A DNA stretch of 64,000 bases, from NCBI RefSeq assembly GCF_002994745.2, contig NC_037093.1, positions 10,156,400 through 10,220,399 of the forward strand. Direction: 5' to 3'. Positions 21,270-32,161 of this stretch are shown here, one piece after another (the stretch's first letter is position 1; every line of letters begins with the position of its first letter). The position numbers and the translations under genes were made by a program. This stretch comes from Rosa chinensis. Its lineage: Eukaryota; Streptophyta; Magnoliopsida; Rosales; Rosaceae. Below the pieces are notes generated by a model. It did not search any database and was not told the DNA's origin. It worked only from the letters and a program-made list of their open reading frames with translations.

Positions 21270-22382
21270 ATGGATGAGCCAGAAGCGGCAGGAGAAGTTA
21301 GAAGTGTCGCTCGGGCACTGATATTCACACCGGGAACTTCTTCGGCAGAAGCGCCTAGTGTTCCGGGAGAACTGCATGGTCTCGGATCCTTGGACCCCAT
21401 AGTCCCGGAAGAAGTGACTCCGGTATCGGAGATGGATTCTATGCGAGCTGAGATAGCGGCCTTCAGGGAGCAATCCCGGATCGATCGGGAACAAAGGAGT
21501 ACCGATAGGGAAACAAACCGCCTTGCACAACAGAGAATGCAGGATTTGGAAGATAAAAACACAGTGCTGGCCCGAGCACTGGACAGGAGGCACCAGCACA
21601 ACGAGGCACTCACCCAGGCCCTAGCTAGAGCATCCTCACTAGCAACAGGTGTGAACACTGCACCGACAACAGGAGGCCCTAGCACCGCTCCAGCACCTTC
21701 TGCGGAGGGCGGCCATCGGATAATCCAGGTACCGGTAGACTTGTTCCCGGAAGGCTTGAGGCATCTACCACCACCACCGTTACCGCAGCCAGTTCACAAT
21801 ATCCCACCGGTAACCGATGCAAACACGGCTTTACTCGTACAAATGAGAAACTCCTTACATGCCCTGCAGGCAAGGGTACAGGCCATAGAAAATAGAGACA
21901 CCTGGAGAGCTATGAACAGTTACGAGGACCGCCCGGGGCCTTTCACCCAACAGATTAGAGGAGCCATTCGAGCGAATACATCGAAACCATTGAAGATTGA
22001 CTATACGGGAGTTGGAGACCCCTATCATCATCTCCAGGCTTTCCGATCACAAACAAGCGCCATGGGATATACGGATGAAGTGTGTTGTAATATGTTCCAG
22101 GAGACCTTGTCAGGGGAGGCTTTGAGTTGGTTCTACGAACTGTCGGTCGGTTCTGTAGAGAATTTTAAGGAGCTAGCTGACAAATTTGTCGCTCGATTCA
22201 TCTTACGCACCGATGGGATACACACACCAAAGGGCCTGTTAAAAGTCCAGCAGGGGGAAGATGAAACTTTGAAATCTTTTGTAAATCGATGGCAGGCGGC
22301 TACCGCTAAGTGCCGGGACCTTAATAAGGAACTGGCTGAGCTGGCTTTCAGGAGGGGCTTAAGGCGCGGAGAATTTCTCTAA
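21270..22382 (+). pseudogene. Element A gag (N-terminal and capsid part), ends at a premature stop
   Basis: Starts with MDEPEAAGE, 40 bp after the LTR. Residues 1-70 are acidic and Ser/Pro-rich, ~65-110 a likely coiled region with many Arg/Gln/Asp, ~150-200 Pro-rich. The Retrotrans_gag domain spans ~270-370 (ALSWFYEL ... LLKVQQGEDETLKSFV). TAA at 22380-22382 replaces the TAC (Tyr) codon found at the matching place in units 1 and 2 (5102-5104 and 13751-13753). The stop is therefore a private, late mutation of the full copy. The frame stays open beyond it. Confidence 0.88.
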
Positions 22383-25300
22383 GGGATCAACCATAATCCT
22401 CCAGCTAGCTACGACGAGCTGATGGCCACTGCCATCAGACACGCCCAGGCCGAATTCGAGACTTACTGGGACAACCCCAGACCGGAGCTAAGATTCTCCT
22501 CACAGACCTCGACTGTCGGGGATGAAACACGAAAGAGGGAGTGGGTCCATAGCCATGATAGGTCACCCCATACCTCGAACAAAAGAGGCAAAGAGTCCTC
22601 GTCCAGGTCAAACAGTTACGGGAACACCCACCCTCACCGGGAGCCGAGGGCACAGCAGGCCCCACGGACACCACCACCACCACCCCGGTATGAGGTGTTC
22701 ACAATCCTCAACGCTTCATACGAGACTATTTGGAACAAAAACAAGGATGAGATACCGGGACCACCCCCAAGGAAATTCCCGAAGTGTAAACTTACCCAGC
22801 AGGATACCGGAAGGTTCTGCACTTATCATGAAGATGCCGGACATAATACCAATCTTTGCGTTGCTTTAAAAAATACAGTCGAGTCCCTCATCCAGAGGGG
22901 CAAGCTTCAACGATACCTACATGCTAAGGAGATAGGAGCTGTAGACGTGTACGGCCAGATCTTCACGATCCACAGTGGGGGCCCGAAAGAGTTGCCCCCC
23001 CAGGGGAGGAAACGAAATTCTAGTTTCGGTCGTCAGGAAGTTTTCAACTTCCACAAGGCTCCGCAGCAAGACGGTGGCACCGGATGGACATCGGTGACGT
23101 TCCTGCAGGAGGAGGAGGCCGACCTAAGGTTGCCCCATGATGATCCCTTCCTAATCACGCTCCAAATGGACCATTATATAATGTCCCGGGTGCTCGTGGA
23201 CACCGGGGCGTCAGTCAGCTTATTATTCCGCAATGCTTACAACGCTTTGAACAGGGGAAAGTCCAAGCTGTCACAGGATAACGAGCCCCTAATTAGTTTT
23301 TTAGGAGATATCGTCCAACCACTCAGATCAGATTACCTATCGATCACGATAGGCGAAAGCCCGAATTGTTCAACCATCAAAACAGAGTTCATTGTCGTGG
23401 ACTGCGTCTCATCCTACAATGCTATCCTGGGCCGGCCGGCACTCTGGCGTCCGAAAACCTTTATAGTAGGTCACATGTTGATGATGAAAGTACCAACCCC
23501 AGCCGGCACTGCTACGATCTGGGGTGATCAGGCAGCCGCAAGGAAGTGCTATTCTCTAACTGTATCACGCGGTAAGGGAAAGTCTGAAATGTTGCACGTA
23601 GCTACTAACCCTCTACTGGACAGGTACGAGGATCCCAGGGCAGATACCGACTTCGACGAAGAACGGCCCGGTGCCGTAGAAGACATTGAAGAAGTGGTCC
23701 TATCAGAGCAGTTCCCGGACAGGACTGTTAGGATTGGTACAAGATTGTCTCCGGTTGTCAGGGAAGAATTGATCTCGTTTCTTCGATCTAACACATCTGC
23801 ATTCGCCTGGTCCTATGAGGACATGCCCGGTATACCGCCAGAGATAGCCACGCACAATCTTAGTATTGTTCCTTACTCAACACCGGTAAGACAAAAGCGA
23901 AGGGCCTTCACACACGAGAAGTACCGGGCTATCCAGGTTGAGGTAAAGAAGCTGATCGGCATCAACTTTATGAAGGAAGTAACATACCCCCGGTGGTTAG
24001 CCAACGTGGTAATGGTACCAAAGAAATCCCCGGGATCATGGCGCATGTGTGTGGACTACACAAGCCTCAATCCGGCAGGCCCTAAGGATAGCTTCCCGCT
24101 TCCGCGAATTGATCAATTAATCGACTCCACTGCTGGGTACCGGTTACTCAGTTTCATGGATGCGTTCAGTGGGTACAACCAAATTCGAATGAACCCGGCA
24201 GACAAGGAGCACACTGCCTTCACCACAGACAAAAGTCTCTATTGCTACCAGGTCATGCCTTTCGGGTTAAAGAATGCAGGTGCCACTTATCAGCGACTTG
24301 TCAACTCCTTGTTTGCGGAGGTTATCGGTACTATCATGGAGGTCTACGTGGACAACATGCTGGTGAAGAGTCTAACTCCGGAGGATCATGTAGCCAACTT
24401 GTCAATCGTCTTCACCATCATATTGCGCAATGGGATGCGGCTTAACCCACAGAAGTGCATCTTCGGGGTCGAGGTAGGAAAGTTTCTCAAGTACATCATT
24501 AGCCACAGGGGAATCGAGGCCAATCCAGAGAAGGTGCAGGCTATATTAGACATGGTGTCCCCAACCTACAGGAACGAGGTCCAATCTCTAGTAGGCAAGG
24601 TGGCCACCCTGTCAAGATTCATCTCCAGGCTGACGGACAAGTGTACTCCTTTCTTCAAATTGCTAAAAGCCCAGCACGTCGAAATGATAGCCTGGACAGC
24701 GGAGCACGAGGCTGCTTTCCTTGGTTTGAAGTCATACTTGTCAGAGGTACCTCTACTCTACAAACCTGTTCCCGGAGAGATGCTTTACGTATATCTGGCG
24801 GCATCGTCAACGGCTATGAGCTCAGTCCTGATTAGGAAGGAATCCGATTGTGAATACCCAGTGTACTACGCTGGAAAAGGTTACACCGGGGCAGAATCCA
24901 GGTACCCGGACATTGAAAGAGTGGCACTGGCTCTCCTAGTATCAGCCCGAAAGATCAGACATTACTTCCAAGCACACTCGATCAGCTTTTTCACTAATCA
25001 CCCATTAAGGCAGGTTTTACAGAAACCAGAAGTATCGGGCAGGTTAATTAAATGGGCCATCAAATTGGGGGAGTTCGATATCAAGTACCAGCCCCGGACA
25101 GCCATCAAAGGCCAGGCAGCGGCAGATTTTATTTCAGAATCAATCCCCTCCCATAACCCAAACCGGGAATCATCGGAACCACTAGCTGCAGATCCACCTC
25201 CGCCAAGCACTTGGCGATTATACGTTGATGGAGCATCCAACAAGAAAACCAGCGGAGCCGGCATCCTGCTAATTAGCCCGGACGAGCAAGTCTACGAGTA

Positions 25301-25664
25301 CGCCCTCAAGTTTGCCTTCAAAGCATCCAACAATGTCGCCGAGTACGAGGCACTTATAGCAGGTCTACAGATCGCCCGGGAACTAGGGGTGCAGCACCTT
25401 AGTATCTTTAGTGATTCTCAGTTAGTCGTAAACCAGGTCAGCGGTAACTTTGAGGCAAAGGAGCCCCACATGTCCTCCTACCAGGCCTTGGCCCGGGCAT
25501 TAGTTCAGAGGTTTACCTCCTACATTTTTACCCAAATACCGAGGGCAGAAAACGACAAGGCAGACGCCCTTGCAAAGCTCGCATCAACTTCTCCAAACCC
25601 TACCTATGGGGCCACCAAGGTCGAAATACTAGCAGGACCTAGCACTTCTAAGACGGTGTCATAA
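22383..25664 (+). pseudogene. Element A pol part: protease, RT, RNase H, second RNase H
   Basis: Continues in the frame of gag. Numbering from the gag Met: zinc knuckle (C..H...GHNTNLC) ~516-530, protease D-T-G-A at 644-647, RT ~880-1120. The RT catalytic box reads YVDN (residues 1026-1029, nt 24345-24356) instead of YVDD. The second catalytic Asp is lost, which should abolish polymerisation. A degenerate pol RNase H follows (~1130-1250), then the archaeal-type RNase H (~1315-1440) with VDGAS, AEYEAL, SDSQLV and KADALA all present. The part ends at TAA 25662-25664 (after KTVS), where element B has a sense codon. Confidence 0.9.
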
Positions 25665-26912
25665 ATATTTTCCGTGGATCACACAGCTTCATGGATGGAC
25701 CCAATTTTGAGATACATGATCGACGGCCTAGTACCGGATGATAAGGTCGAGGCCAGAAGACTACAGCTAAGGTCAGCTCGATACACGATCATGAATGGCA
25801 AACTGTACAGAAGGGGGCATTGCTTTCCCAACCTAAAGTGTGTAACGCCGGAGGAAGGTCACAAAATAATGAAGGACATTCACGCTGGTGTATGTGGTAA
25901 CCATGCCGGAGCCCGATCTCTTGCGCACAAGACCCTAAGGGCAGGATATTTCTGGCCAACCATGTCGGCTCTGGCCCAAACAATATCCAGTTCTTGCCAC
26001 AAATGCCAAATGTATGCAAATATCCCAAGGGCACCGCCCATCGCCCTTTCCATCCTCCTGGCACCATGGCCGTTCTGTCAGTGGGGTTTGGACCTGATTG
26101 GTAAACTTCCCACAGCAGTAGGACAGTTCAAATACGCCATTGTTGCCGTGGACTACCAAACAAAGTGGGTTGAGGCAGAACCTCTCGTCGCCATCACCAC
26201 GGAAAAGGTCAAGAGCTTCCTATGGAAGAACATTTACTGCAGGTTTGGAGTCCCGGATACCACAGTCGCGGACAATGGTACCCAGTTTGACAATGATGAG
26301 TTGAGGACTTACACACAGAACCTAGGCACTAGGATCCTCTATGCTTCCCCGGCTCACCCCCAGACCAACGGTCAGGTCGAAGCTGTCAACAAGATAATCA
26401 AGAAAATACTGAAAAAGAAGCTTGACGAAGCAAAGGGTCTTTGGGCTGCTAAACTCCCGGAGGTGTTATAGGCTATCAGGACCACGGCAACGGAGGCTAC
26501 CGGGGAGACCCCTTTCTGCATGGCTTTTGGATCAGAAGCAGTACTCCTTATTGAAACACAAATCCAGAGTCCCCGGATCGAATACTTCGATGCGGGTACC
26601 AACTCACAGGGCCTACACCTCGATGCCGATTTACTCGAGGAACGAAGAGATGTGGCGCACATGCATAACTTGGCAAACAAGCGGAGGATAGCTCGTTACT
26701 ACGATGCCAAGGTACAGTCCCGGACATTAAAATTGGGGGACTGGGTCATGAAGCAAGTCTACCCAGAGCCCCGGGGACTGGATCCATCCTGGACAGGCCC
26801 TTACGAGATCATTGAAGAGGTAGGTCCCGCAACCTTTTTCATCCGGGACATGAACGGGGTCATTTCCAGGCATCCATGGAATACCCAGCGCCTACGGTAT
26901 TACTATAAGTAG
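25665..26912 (+). pseudogene. Element A integrase
   Basis: Same frame after the 25662 stop. It shows the HHCC zinc-binding region (GNHAGARSLAHKT ... CHKC) and the DDE core: WGLDLIGK, ADNGTQF, and NGQVEAVNK for the Glu. A GPY/F-like module (TGPYEIIEE) sits near the end, which is HPWNTQRLRYYYK. A second internal stop (TAG, 26469-26471) replaces the Trp codon of element B in EVLWAIRTT. No chromodomain follows, as expected for the Tat lineage. Confidence 0.9.
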
Positions 26913-27263
26913 CTCCGGGAGCATCTTGTCCTAGCTTTTGCTTTTTGAACATACAGCTATGGCAAGCTACCCATCGGGTACCCATTCTGTATTTAACCAC
27001 CTAGTGGTATTTGAATGGAAAAATGAATTATTCAGACCATTTCTGGCATTTTTTTTACCTACCCCGGACATTCCCGGACATAGCTATTGTCAGTTACTCT
27101 ATTCCGGTAATAAGTGATGCAAACAAATGCTTACGGTAACGAAAATCACAGAAATTTTAATTCCTTTCCAATTCCCATTCAAAGTCTGGATGTTTCCATT
27201 CACAAAAAGCCTGGACTACCAGACAATAAGATAATTGTTCAAAATGGAAAAAAAAAAAAAATT
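26913..27263. other. Non-coding gap between integrase and antisense gene of element A
   Basis: Holds the palindromic motif TACCCATCGGGTA at 26968-26980, 56 bp after the integrase stop. It probably also contains the 3' ends of the two convergent transcripts. Element B has the equivalent motif at 60176-60188. Confidence 0.6.
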
Positions 27264-29551
27264 TTACAACCGATCTCCACCGGTACTCTGGGACCCACCG
27301 GCACCAGACTTGGCAGCCGCCTCCCGATCTTTCTTCTTCCTCTCCAGGAGACCCCGCTTGAATTTGGCTTCATCTAAGTATCCGGCCGCCACCCACTCCT
27401 TGAACTTCATAATGACAGCCTTATCTTGGGCAGCAGCTAGCATAGAGATGAGCTCTTCCGAGGACTTGTACTCCTCCACGGCCTCGTGCCTCTCCGCGGG
27501 AAGACGATCCTCCAGGTGGTCTGCCTTCTCCTTCCATGAGACGGCAGACTCTGCAGCCTTTTTCTCGGAGTCCCGGGAGTTTTTTACCTCTTCCCGCGCC
27601 TCAGCGACTTCACCCTCAAGCTCCACGATCCACTGCTTAGCGGCGGCCATCTCAGTCCTCATTGAGTCCCGCTCCTTCTCCAGCTTGGCCTTCTCGCCAT
27701 GAAGATACTTCACCTGCCCGGAAAGATTGCTAACCTCCTCCTTCAGATGAGTATCTTCCTCGCTGGCGTCAATGGCGTACACATTGAAGAGTGCCTGCAG
27801 ATACACCGATTAGTGAGTGTATAAAAATAAAATAAAAAAAGCGCCGGAGAAAATAGAAGACTTACTCGCATCATTGATTCCCGGGAAAGACGGTGATTCT
27901 CCTGGGGAGTGTTATCCTTGGCCCGAACCCGGTCGAGGTCAATATCCTTTAGATCCCCAAGCATGGACCGCACGAACTTTTCATCGGCAACCCCGTACTC
28001 ACTCAGCAGCTGCTTGATGGGCTTCTTGGGGATTACCGGAATGGCGGGAGATAACAGGCCAAGAGAAGGCGACGACTCTGGTCGCGGGTGATCTTTCCCT
28101 GGACATCCCGGCCAGTGTACGTCACCTCCTTATCAGCCCGATGCCGATGCCTGTGGGATCTCTTCTTCTCACCAGGGAGTAAGGCCTCATCGCTCCCAGT
28201 TGAGCGAGAGGAAATCGGCAATGGGGCCGGTACTTTTCCCATCCCGGTGTCATCTATCGTGATGACATCGGCCATGGAGGGCTGCGCGATGTGGGTCACG
28301 GGAGCGTCGGGGTCAGGCTCACCATATCCTTCATCAGCGATCTCCAGCAGGGTTTCTTCAATGGACCGACTCGTACCTTTCGACCCTAGGTCGACGTCGA
28401 TGTGAAGGGCGTCTTCTCCCTGGCCCATCAGCATTTCCATCAATTGGGCATCGTCCATTCTGTCCTCCTCCTTGCCTTTCCGGGGTTTCCTCTTCGGCGC
28501 TTTCACTACAATCAGTTCAAAGGTTAGTCGAAAGTGGAAAGGATGAGTGACACAAAAAAAAATAATAATAATAATAATAATAATAACAATAATATACATA
28601 TTTGTGTGAGGTTTTAAATCCCTTACCGGGGAGCCACCCTAGCCCTAGCCTATAAAGTATAGAGTGCCGGATGAATCTATAAGAACTCCTCTCTTTCTCT
28701 GACCAAACGTCATATACCCGGGCTATCCTCTTCCTTTCTACTTCGGATAGCGTATAGGACTGGTCCCCGATAGCTTGGAAGGTACCGATCAGCTGCCACT
28801 TCTTATTTTTAATCTGCCACCGCCCCCCAGCTAGGAACACTTTGTTCCTCCACCTTTTGCTCATCGAGGTAGGCATGTCGGTAACTAGTGGCTCGTAATC
28901 CCTAGCGGCAAAGGTGACCATACCCGCACACGACTGCTTCCTCGAGTACAGTACCCGATGTACCGCGTGGAACTCGTTTATGGACGGCCACCCTTGTTGG
29001 CACAAGTCCCACATGGCCATCATACTATATATTTGGCGAACGGCATTCGGGGTCAGCTGCCCCGGTGACAGGTTCAGCATCCGCAGCAGATACTGTAGGC
29101 ACCGGGGCAGCGGTAGAGATAACCCTTGGTGAAGCTGATTCTCGTGCAGCGCCACCCACCCCGGGGCAGGATTCGCGGCCATCTCTCCATCCCTGAGAGG
29201 CCTAAGCTCAACCGCGTCCGGTATCCCCCACTTCAGTCGCATGTCGACGATCTCCTTCATCGTCATACTTCTCCCGGGCTCGTCACATACGGTCCCATCC
29301 GCAAGTGTATACTTCGGCTTCGATATGCCCTCCGGAATGGCCACTATGACTATCGGGGCCTCCGCAGATCCACCCTCGCTCTCACCGTCGTCGGACTCCT
29401 CACAACTCTCCGAGAACACCCCAGTCAACGATCCCGTGTTCTCTGCTAATTGATCTACTCGGCCTAGGTACCGGTCGATGTCCACTTCAGCTTGCCTGGC
29501 AGATGACTGGTACGACGATCCCGTATCCCCACCCCTGGCTTCTGATTCCAT
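27264..29551 (-). pseudogene. Antisense 'putative gypsy type transposon' (PF04195-like) gene of element A, intron-containing
   Basis: Runs opposite to gag-pol. Start chosen at 29551 (MESEARGG); an upstream in-frame Met at 29605 is possible. Exon 1 encodes an acidic N-terminus and the PF04195-like core (LSLPLPRCLQYLLRML ... GQLTPNAVR) and ends at 28627 before GTAAGG. The intron is 28506-28626, with CTAAC branch sequence and acceptor TTGTAG. Exon 2 is Lys/Arg- and Asp/Glu-rich (VKAPKRKPRK); it is shifted near 28085, where the sense frame moves to PESSPSLGLL. A second intron (donor GTAAGT near 27870, acceptor CTGCAG near 27804) leads to a coiled-coil last exon. The family is common in plant Tat elements; its role is unknown to me. 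Exon limits are my reading of splice signals. Confidence 0.72.
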
Positions 29552-30150
29552 CCTAACTACTATACCGGGGACCTCAAATCTCGCTATCTGGAACCAGAAG
29601 CACAAGGGTTAGCCTAGCCAAAACCCAGAAATTCAAGCCAAAACCCATAAACAACCCAGAAATACAATGAAAACCCAGAAAGTGAAACAAACCCTGAAAT
29701 CTAAAACAGAAGGGCAACGACACTGGCATTGTTCGTTTCTGTCTATGCAAACAGGAGGAACAAAAACACAAACAGAAACTGCCATGGCAGAAACAGAAAC
29801 AATAGACCTGACAAATAAATAAGTTAAATCGTACAAGCAGGGCGAGAGATCTAACCTCTTCTTCGGCAGATGATCGATCTATCACTCCACAGGCACTCAC
29901 ACTTCTCCCTTGGCTCTCCCTTTCTCTTCGCTGAATCTTCTGAGCTTCTTTTTCACGAAAGTGAGGGAAAACAGTCGGTTTCCCTCTTAAATTCATTCTC
30001 CAATACATAAGGGCCGTCGAAACCGAAAAGACCCCAACCATAGGATCGCTACACGTGTCCCACGCATTCCCCCATTTCTCGAAGCCTTTGCAGGCGAAGG
30101 GACGGGCATTTATTGCAAAACCAAGCCTGCCCCACGTGGCCGACATGCAC
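29552..30150 (-). promoter_or_regulatory. Presumed upstream region of the element A antisense gene
   Basis: No convincing ORF. It should hold the promoter and 5' UTR of the minus-strand gene, but no clear TATA box stands out. CAAACAGAAA-type A-rich repeats lie at 29640-29800. Confidence 0.35.
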
Positions 30151-30154
30151 CGCC

Positions 30155-30900
30155 TACCCCATCGGGTATCGAAGCCAAGCCAAGCCCTCTCTCTACCCCA
30201 CTTGGTACCGGAGGCTCAAATTTTCTACCCCATCGGGTATCGGAGCCAAGCGCTCTCTCTCTACCCCACTGGGTACCGGAGGCTCAAATTTTCTACCCCA
30301 TCGGGTATCGGAGCCAAGCCCTCTCTCTACCCCATCGGGTATCAGAGCCAAGCCCTCTCTCTACCCCACTGGGTACTGGAGGCTCAAATTTTCTACCCCA
30401 TCGGGTATCGGAGCCAAGCTCCCTCTCTACCCCACTGGGTACCGGAGGCTCAAATTTTCTACCCCATCGGGTATCGGAGCCAAGCCCTCTCTCTACCCCA
30501 TCGGGTATCAGAACCAAGCCCTCTCTCTACCCCACTGGGTACCGGAGGCTCAAATTTTCTACCCCATCGGGTATCGGAGCCAAGCCCTCTCTCTACTCCA
30601 CTGGGTACCGGAGGCTCAAATTTTCTACCCCATCGGGTATCGAAGCCAAGCCCTCTCTCTACCCCATCGGGTATCAGAGCCAAGCCCTCTCTCTACCCCA
30701 CTGGGTACCGGAGGCTTAAATTTTCTACCCCATCGGGTATCGAAGCCAAGCCCTCTCTCTACCCCATCGGGTATCAGAGCCAAGCTCCCTCTCTACCCCA
30801 CTGGGTACCGGAGGCTCAAATTTTCTACCCCATCGGGTATCGGAGCCAAGCTCTCTCTCTCTACCCCACTGGGTACCGGAGGCTCAAATTCTCGACCCCA
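30155..30900. repeat. Palindromic minisatellite in the 3' region of element A (~22 monomers)
   Basis: Alternating monomers contain CTACCCCATCGGGTATC or CTACCCCACTGGGTACC, joined by GGAGCCAAGCCCTCTCT or GGAGGCTCAAATTTT linkers. I count about 22 cores, in a higher-order order of two or three monomers. Each core is an inverted repeat (TACCC...GGGTA). Amplified tandem repeats upstream of the 3' LTR are known from Tat-lineage elements such as Retand and Grande. The monomers lack stop codons in several frames, which creates long spurious ORFs. Confidence 0.9.
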
Positions 30901-31079
30901 TCCAGTACAAAGGACTCAACCTCATTGTCCCACCGAGGTGGCTTACCTACAGCGTAGCCCGCTCAAGATTTCTCTTCAGAGGGAACTTGGGGGACTACCT
31001 ATAGGCACACTAGTGCCAAACCTTGAGACTAAAATAAAGTCCCCACCCAAGAAACATCTTGAACGGGAACTTGGGGACT

Positions 31080-31554
31080 TGTACATACTGGGGAGTCAAC
31101 TAGGTTTGGCACTAGCCTCTGAGCCCCCTCGGTACTCCCAGGTACTACGCCATGGGCCGGGTTCACGACCCACCATGGCGGGCCTCACATGTGATGCCAC
31201 CCTGGGCACCCAGGGCCCGGGGCAAGGCCAGCACAGCCCATCTATTTACGCAACAAGAGAGCTGATATGACATCAGAAGAAGAACCTGTGTCCCACATCG
31301 AGGATGGGGGAGACTCCCTTCCCACGCTTGAGTATAAAGACATTAGCACAACCACCTTTCACGGGTAATAACTCCTATACACAGTTTGATATCTACATCT
31401 ATTAGTTTCTCACTCAGACATCGGAGAGGTATAAACCGTCCGGTACGGTTTATCCCTCTGACGTTGTGTTCTTGATACAGGATTCAGGAGTTGATCGGTG
31501 CCCCAGACGGTATAGCATTCTGTGTGAGGTACCCGGAGAAAGCCACCAGAAACA
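31080..31554 (+). repeat. 3' LTR of element A
   Basis: 475 bp; differs from the 5' LTR (20755) at about two sites (CATGTGATG for CATGGGATG, GATATCTAC for GATCTCTAC). Preceded by the polypurine stretch GGGAACTTGGGGACT and followed by the target duplication ATTAT (31555-31559). A second near-identical purine stretch lies ~90 bp upstream (30979-30996). Confidence 0.92.
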
Positions 31555-31701
31555 ATTATATATAAGAGTCCTCTAGACCTATATTACATACTGTCCAATA
31601 CTCTTTTGCAACTCTAAAACTTTCACCTAATCAAAATGGCTGTGAACTCCAATTCTAATAAATTTGGTTACACTAATGATTTATGGATTACCGGTTGCTA
31701 G
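31555..31701 (+). pseudogene. Peptide-family promoter remnant driving a 21-codon micro-ORF
   Basis: Right half of the promoter copy cut by element A: it resumes with ATTATATATAAGAGTCC, so the TATA box survives directly next to the 3' LTR. The conserved leader and ATG (31636) follow. The ORF starts MAVNSNSNKFG, like the peptide genes (MVFNPSYEKFG). Instead of a signal peptide it continues YTNDLWITGC and stops at 31701. No SAPSPGAGH motif is present. Either a relic or a short upstream exon/micro-peptide. Confidence 0.6.
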
Positions 31702-32158
31702 CTAGCTGATTATGAATTTGATTACATTGATGATGCATGTGTATGCATAATCTATGAACATTAATCAATAGGAACCAAGACTTGGAGTTAGTGTATGCAT
31801 AAATAGATTTTTTTTAACATTGGATATGCATAATCACCTTGTGTTAATCTTTTCCTTATTTTCATACCAATTACAAGGTAAGTAAAATTGTCTTTGATTC
31901 TGTTATTAAATCCATTCAAAATATTGGTAGTTATCAGGAGTTTGCCTGATTGGTAAATCATGGATTTGTTGTAATGAACTTGAACTTTTACTCTTTTTGG
32001 TATCTGTATATAAGAGTTCTCTAGGCCTATATTACGTACCGCCCAATACTCTTTTGCAACTCTAATTCTTTCACCTAATCAAAATGATTGTGAACCTAAG
32101 TTCTGAAAAATTTGGTTATATTGATAATTTACGGATTACTAGCTGCGAGTTAGCTTAG
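31702..32158 (+). pseudogene. Second promoter unit with a 24-codon micro-ORF
   Basis: Complete promoter unit: AATCAATAGGAACC block, TTGGATATGCATAATC, a TATATAAGAG TATA box near 32006, and leader. The ATG is at 32084 and the stop at 32158. The ORF is MIVNLSSEKFG followed by YIDNLRITSCELA. It is split from the rest of the unit (resuming at 34757) by a solo LTR. Confidence 0.6.
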
Positions 32159-32161
32159 CTA

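Larger units (their letters stand above)
20755..31554 (+). mobile_element. Element A: complete Tat-lineage Ty3/Gypsy LTR retrotransposon (10.8 kb), inactive
   Basis: LTRs of 475 bp (20755-21229 and 31080-31554) with TG...CA ends and 5-bp target duplication ATTAT on both sides. Internal order: primer-binding site, gag, protease, RT, RNase H, second (archaeal-type) RNase H, integrase, antisense gene, palindromic minisatellite, polypurine stretch (GGGAACTTGGGGACT). The second RNase H between the pol RNase H and integrase marks the Tat lineage. I see about two substitutions between the two LTRs, so the insertion is young. Three polyprotein stops, a mutated RT box and a frameshift in the antisense gene make it non-autonomous now. 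Confidence 0.93.
15284..31559. repeat. Tandem array unit 3, the terminal unit carrying the complete element A
   Basis: Begins at the third copy of the junction, carries the peptide gene, solo LTR and promoter copy like unit 2, but continues through the whole of element A to its 3' LTR and target duplication. This is what is expected if the duplicated segment ran from a spacer breakpoint to a breakpoint inside element A: only the last unit keeps the distal half. Confidence 0.88.

Noticed and set aside
27235..27702. Ser-rich plus-strand frame opposite the antisense gene
   Set aside because: Complement of the coiled-coil exon; the minus strand has coiled-coil periodicity and splice sites.
30055..31270. 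Long overlapping open frames with Pro/Tyr/Leu-rich repeats (300 and 385 codons)
   Set aside because: They are produced by the palindromic minisatellite, which lacks stops in several frames on both strands; composition and frame redundancy argue against a protein.
20755..31554. Chromodomain at the integrase end of element A or B
   Set aside because: Both integrases stop right after HPWNT..LRYYYK; no chromodomain sequence follows, consistent with Tat rather than chromoviruses.
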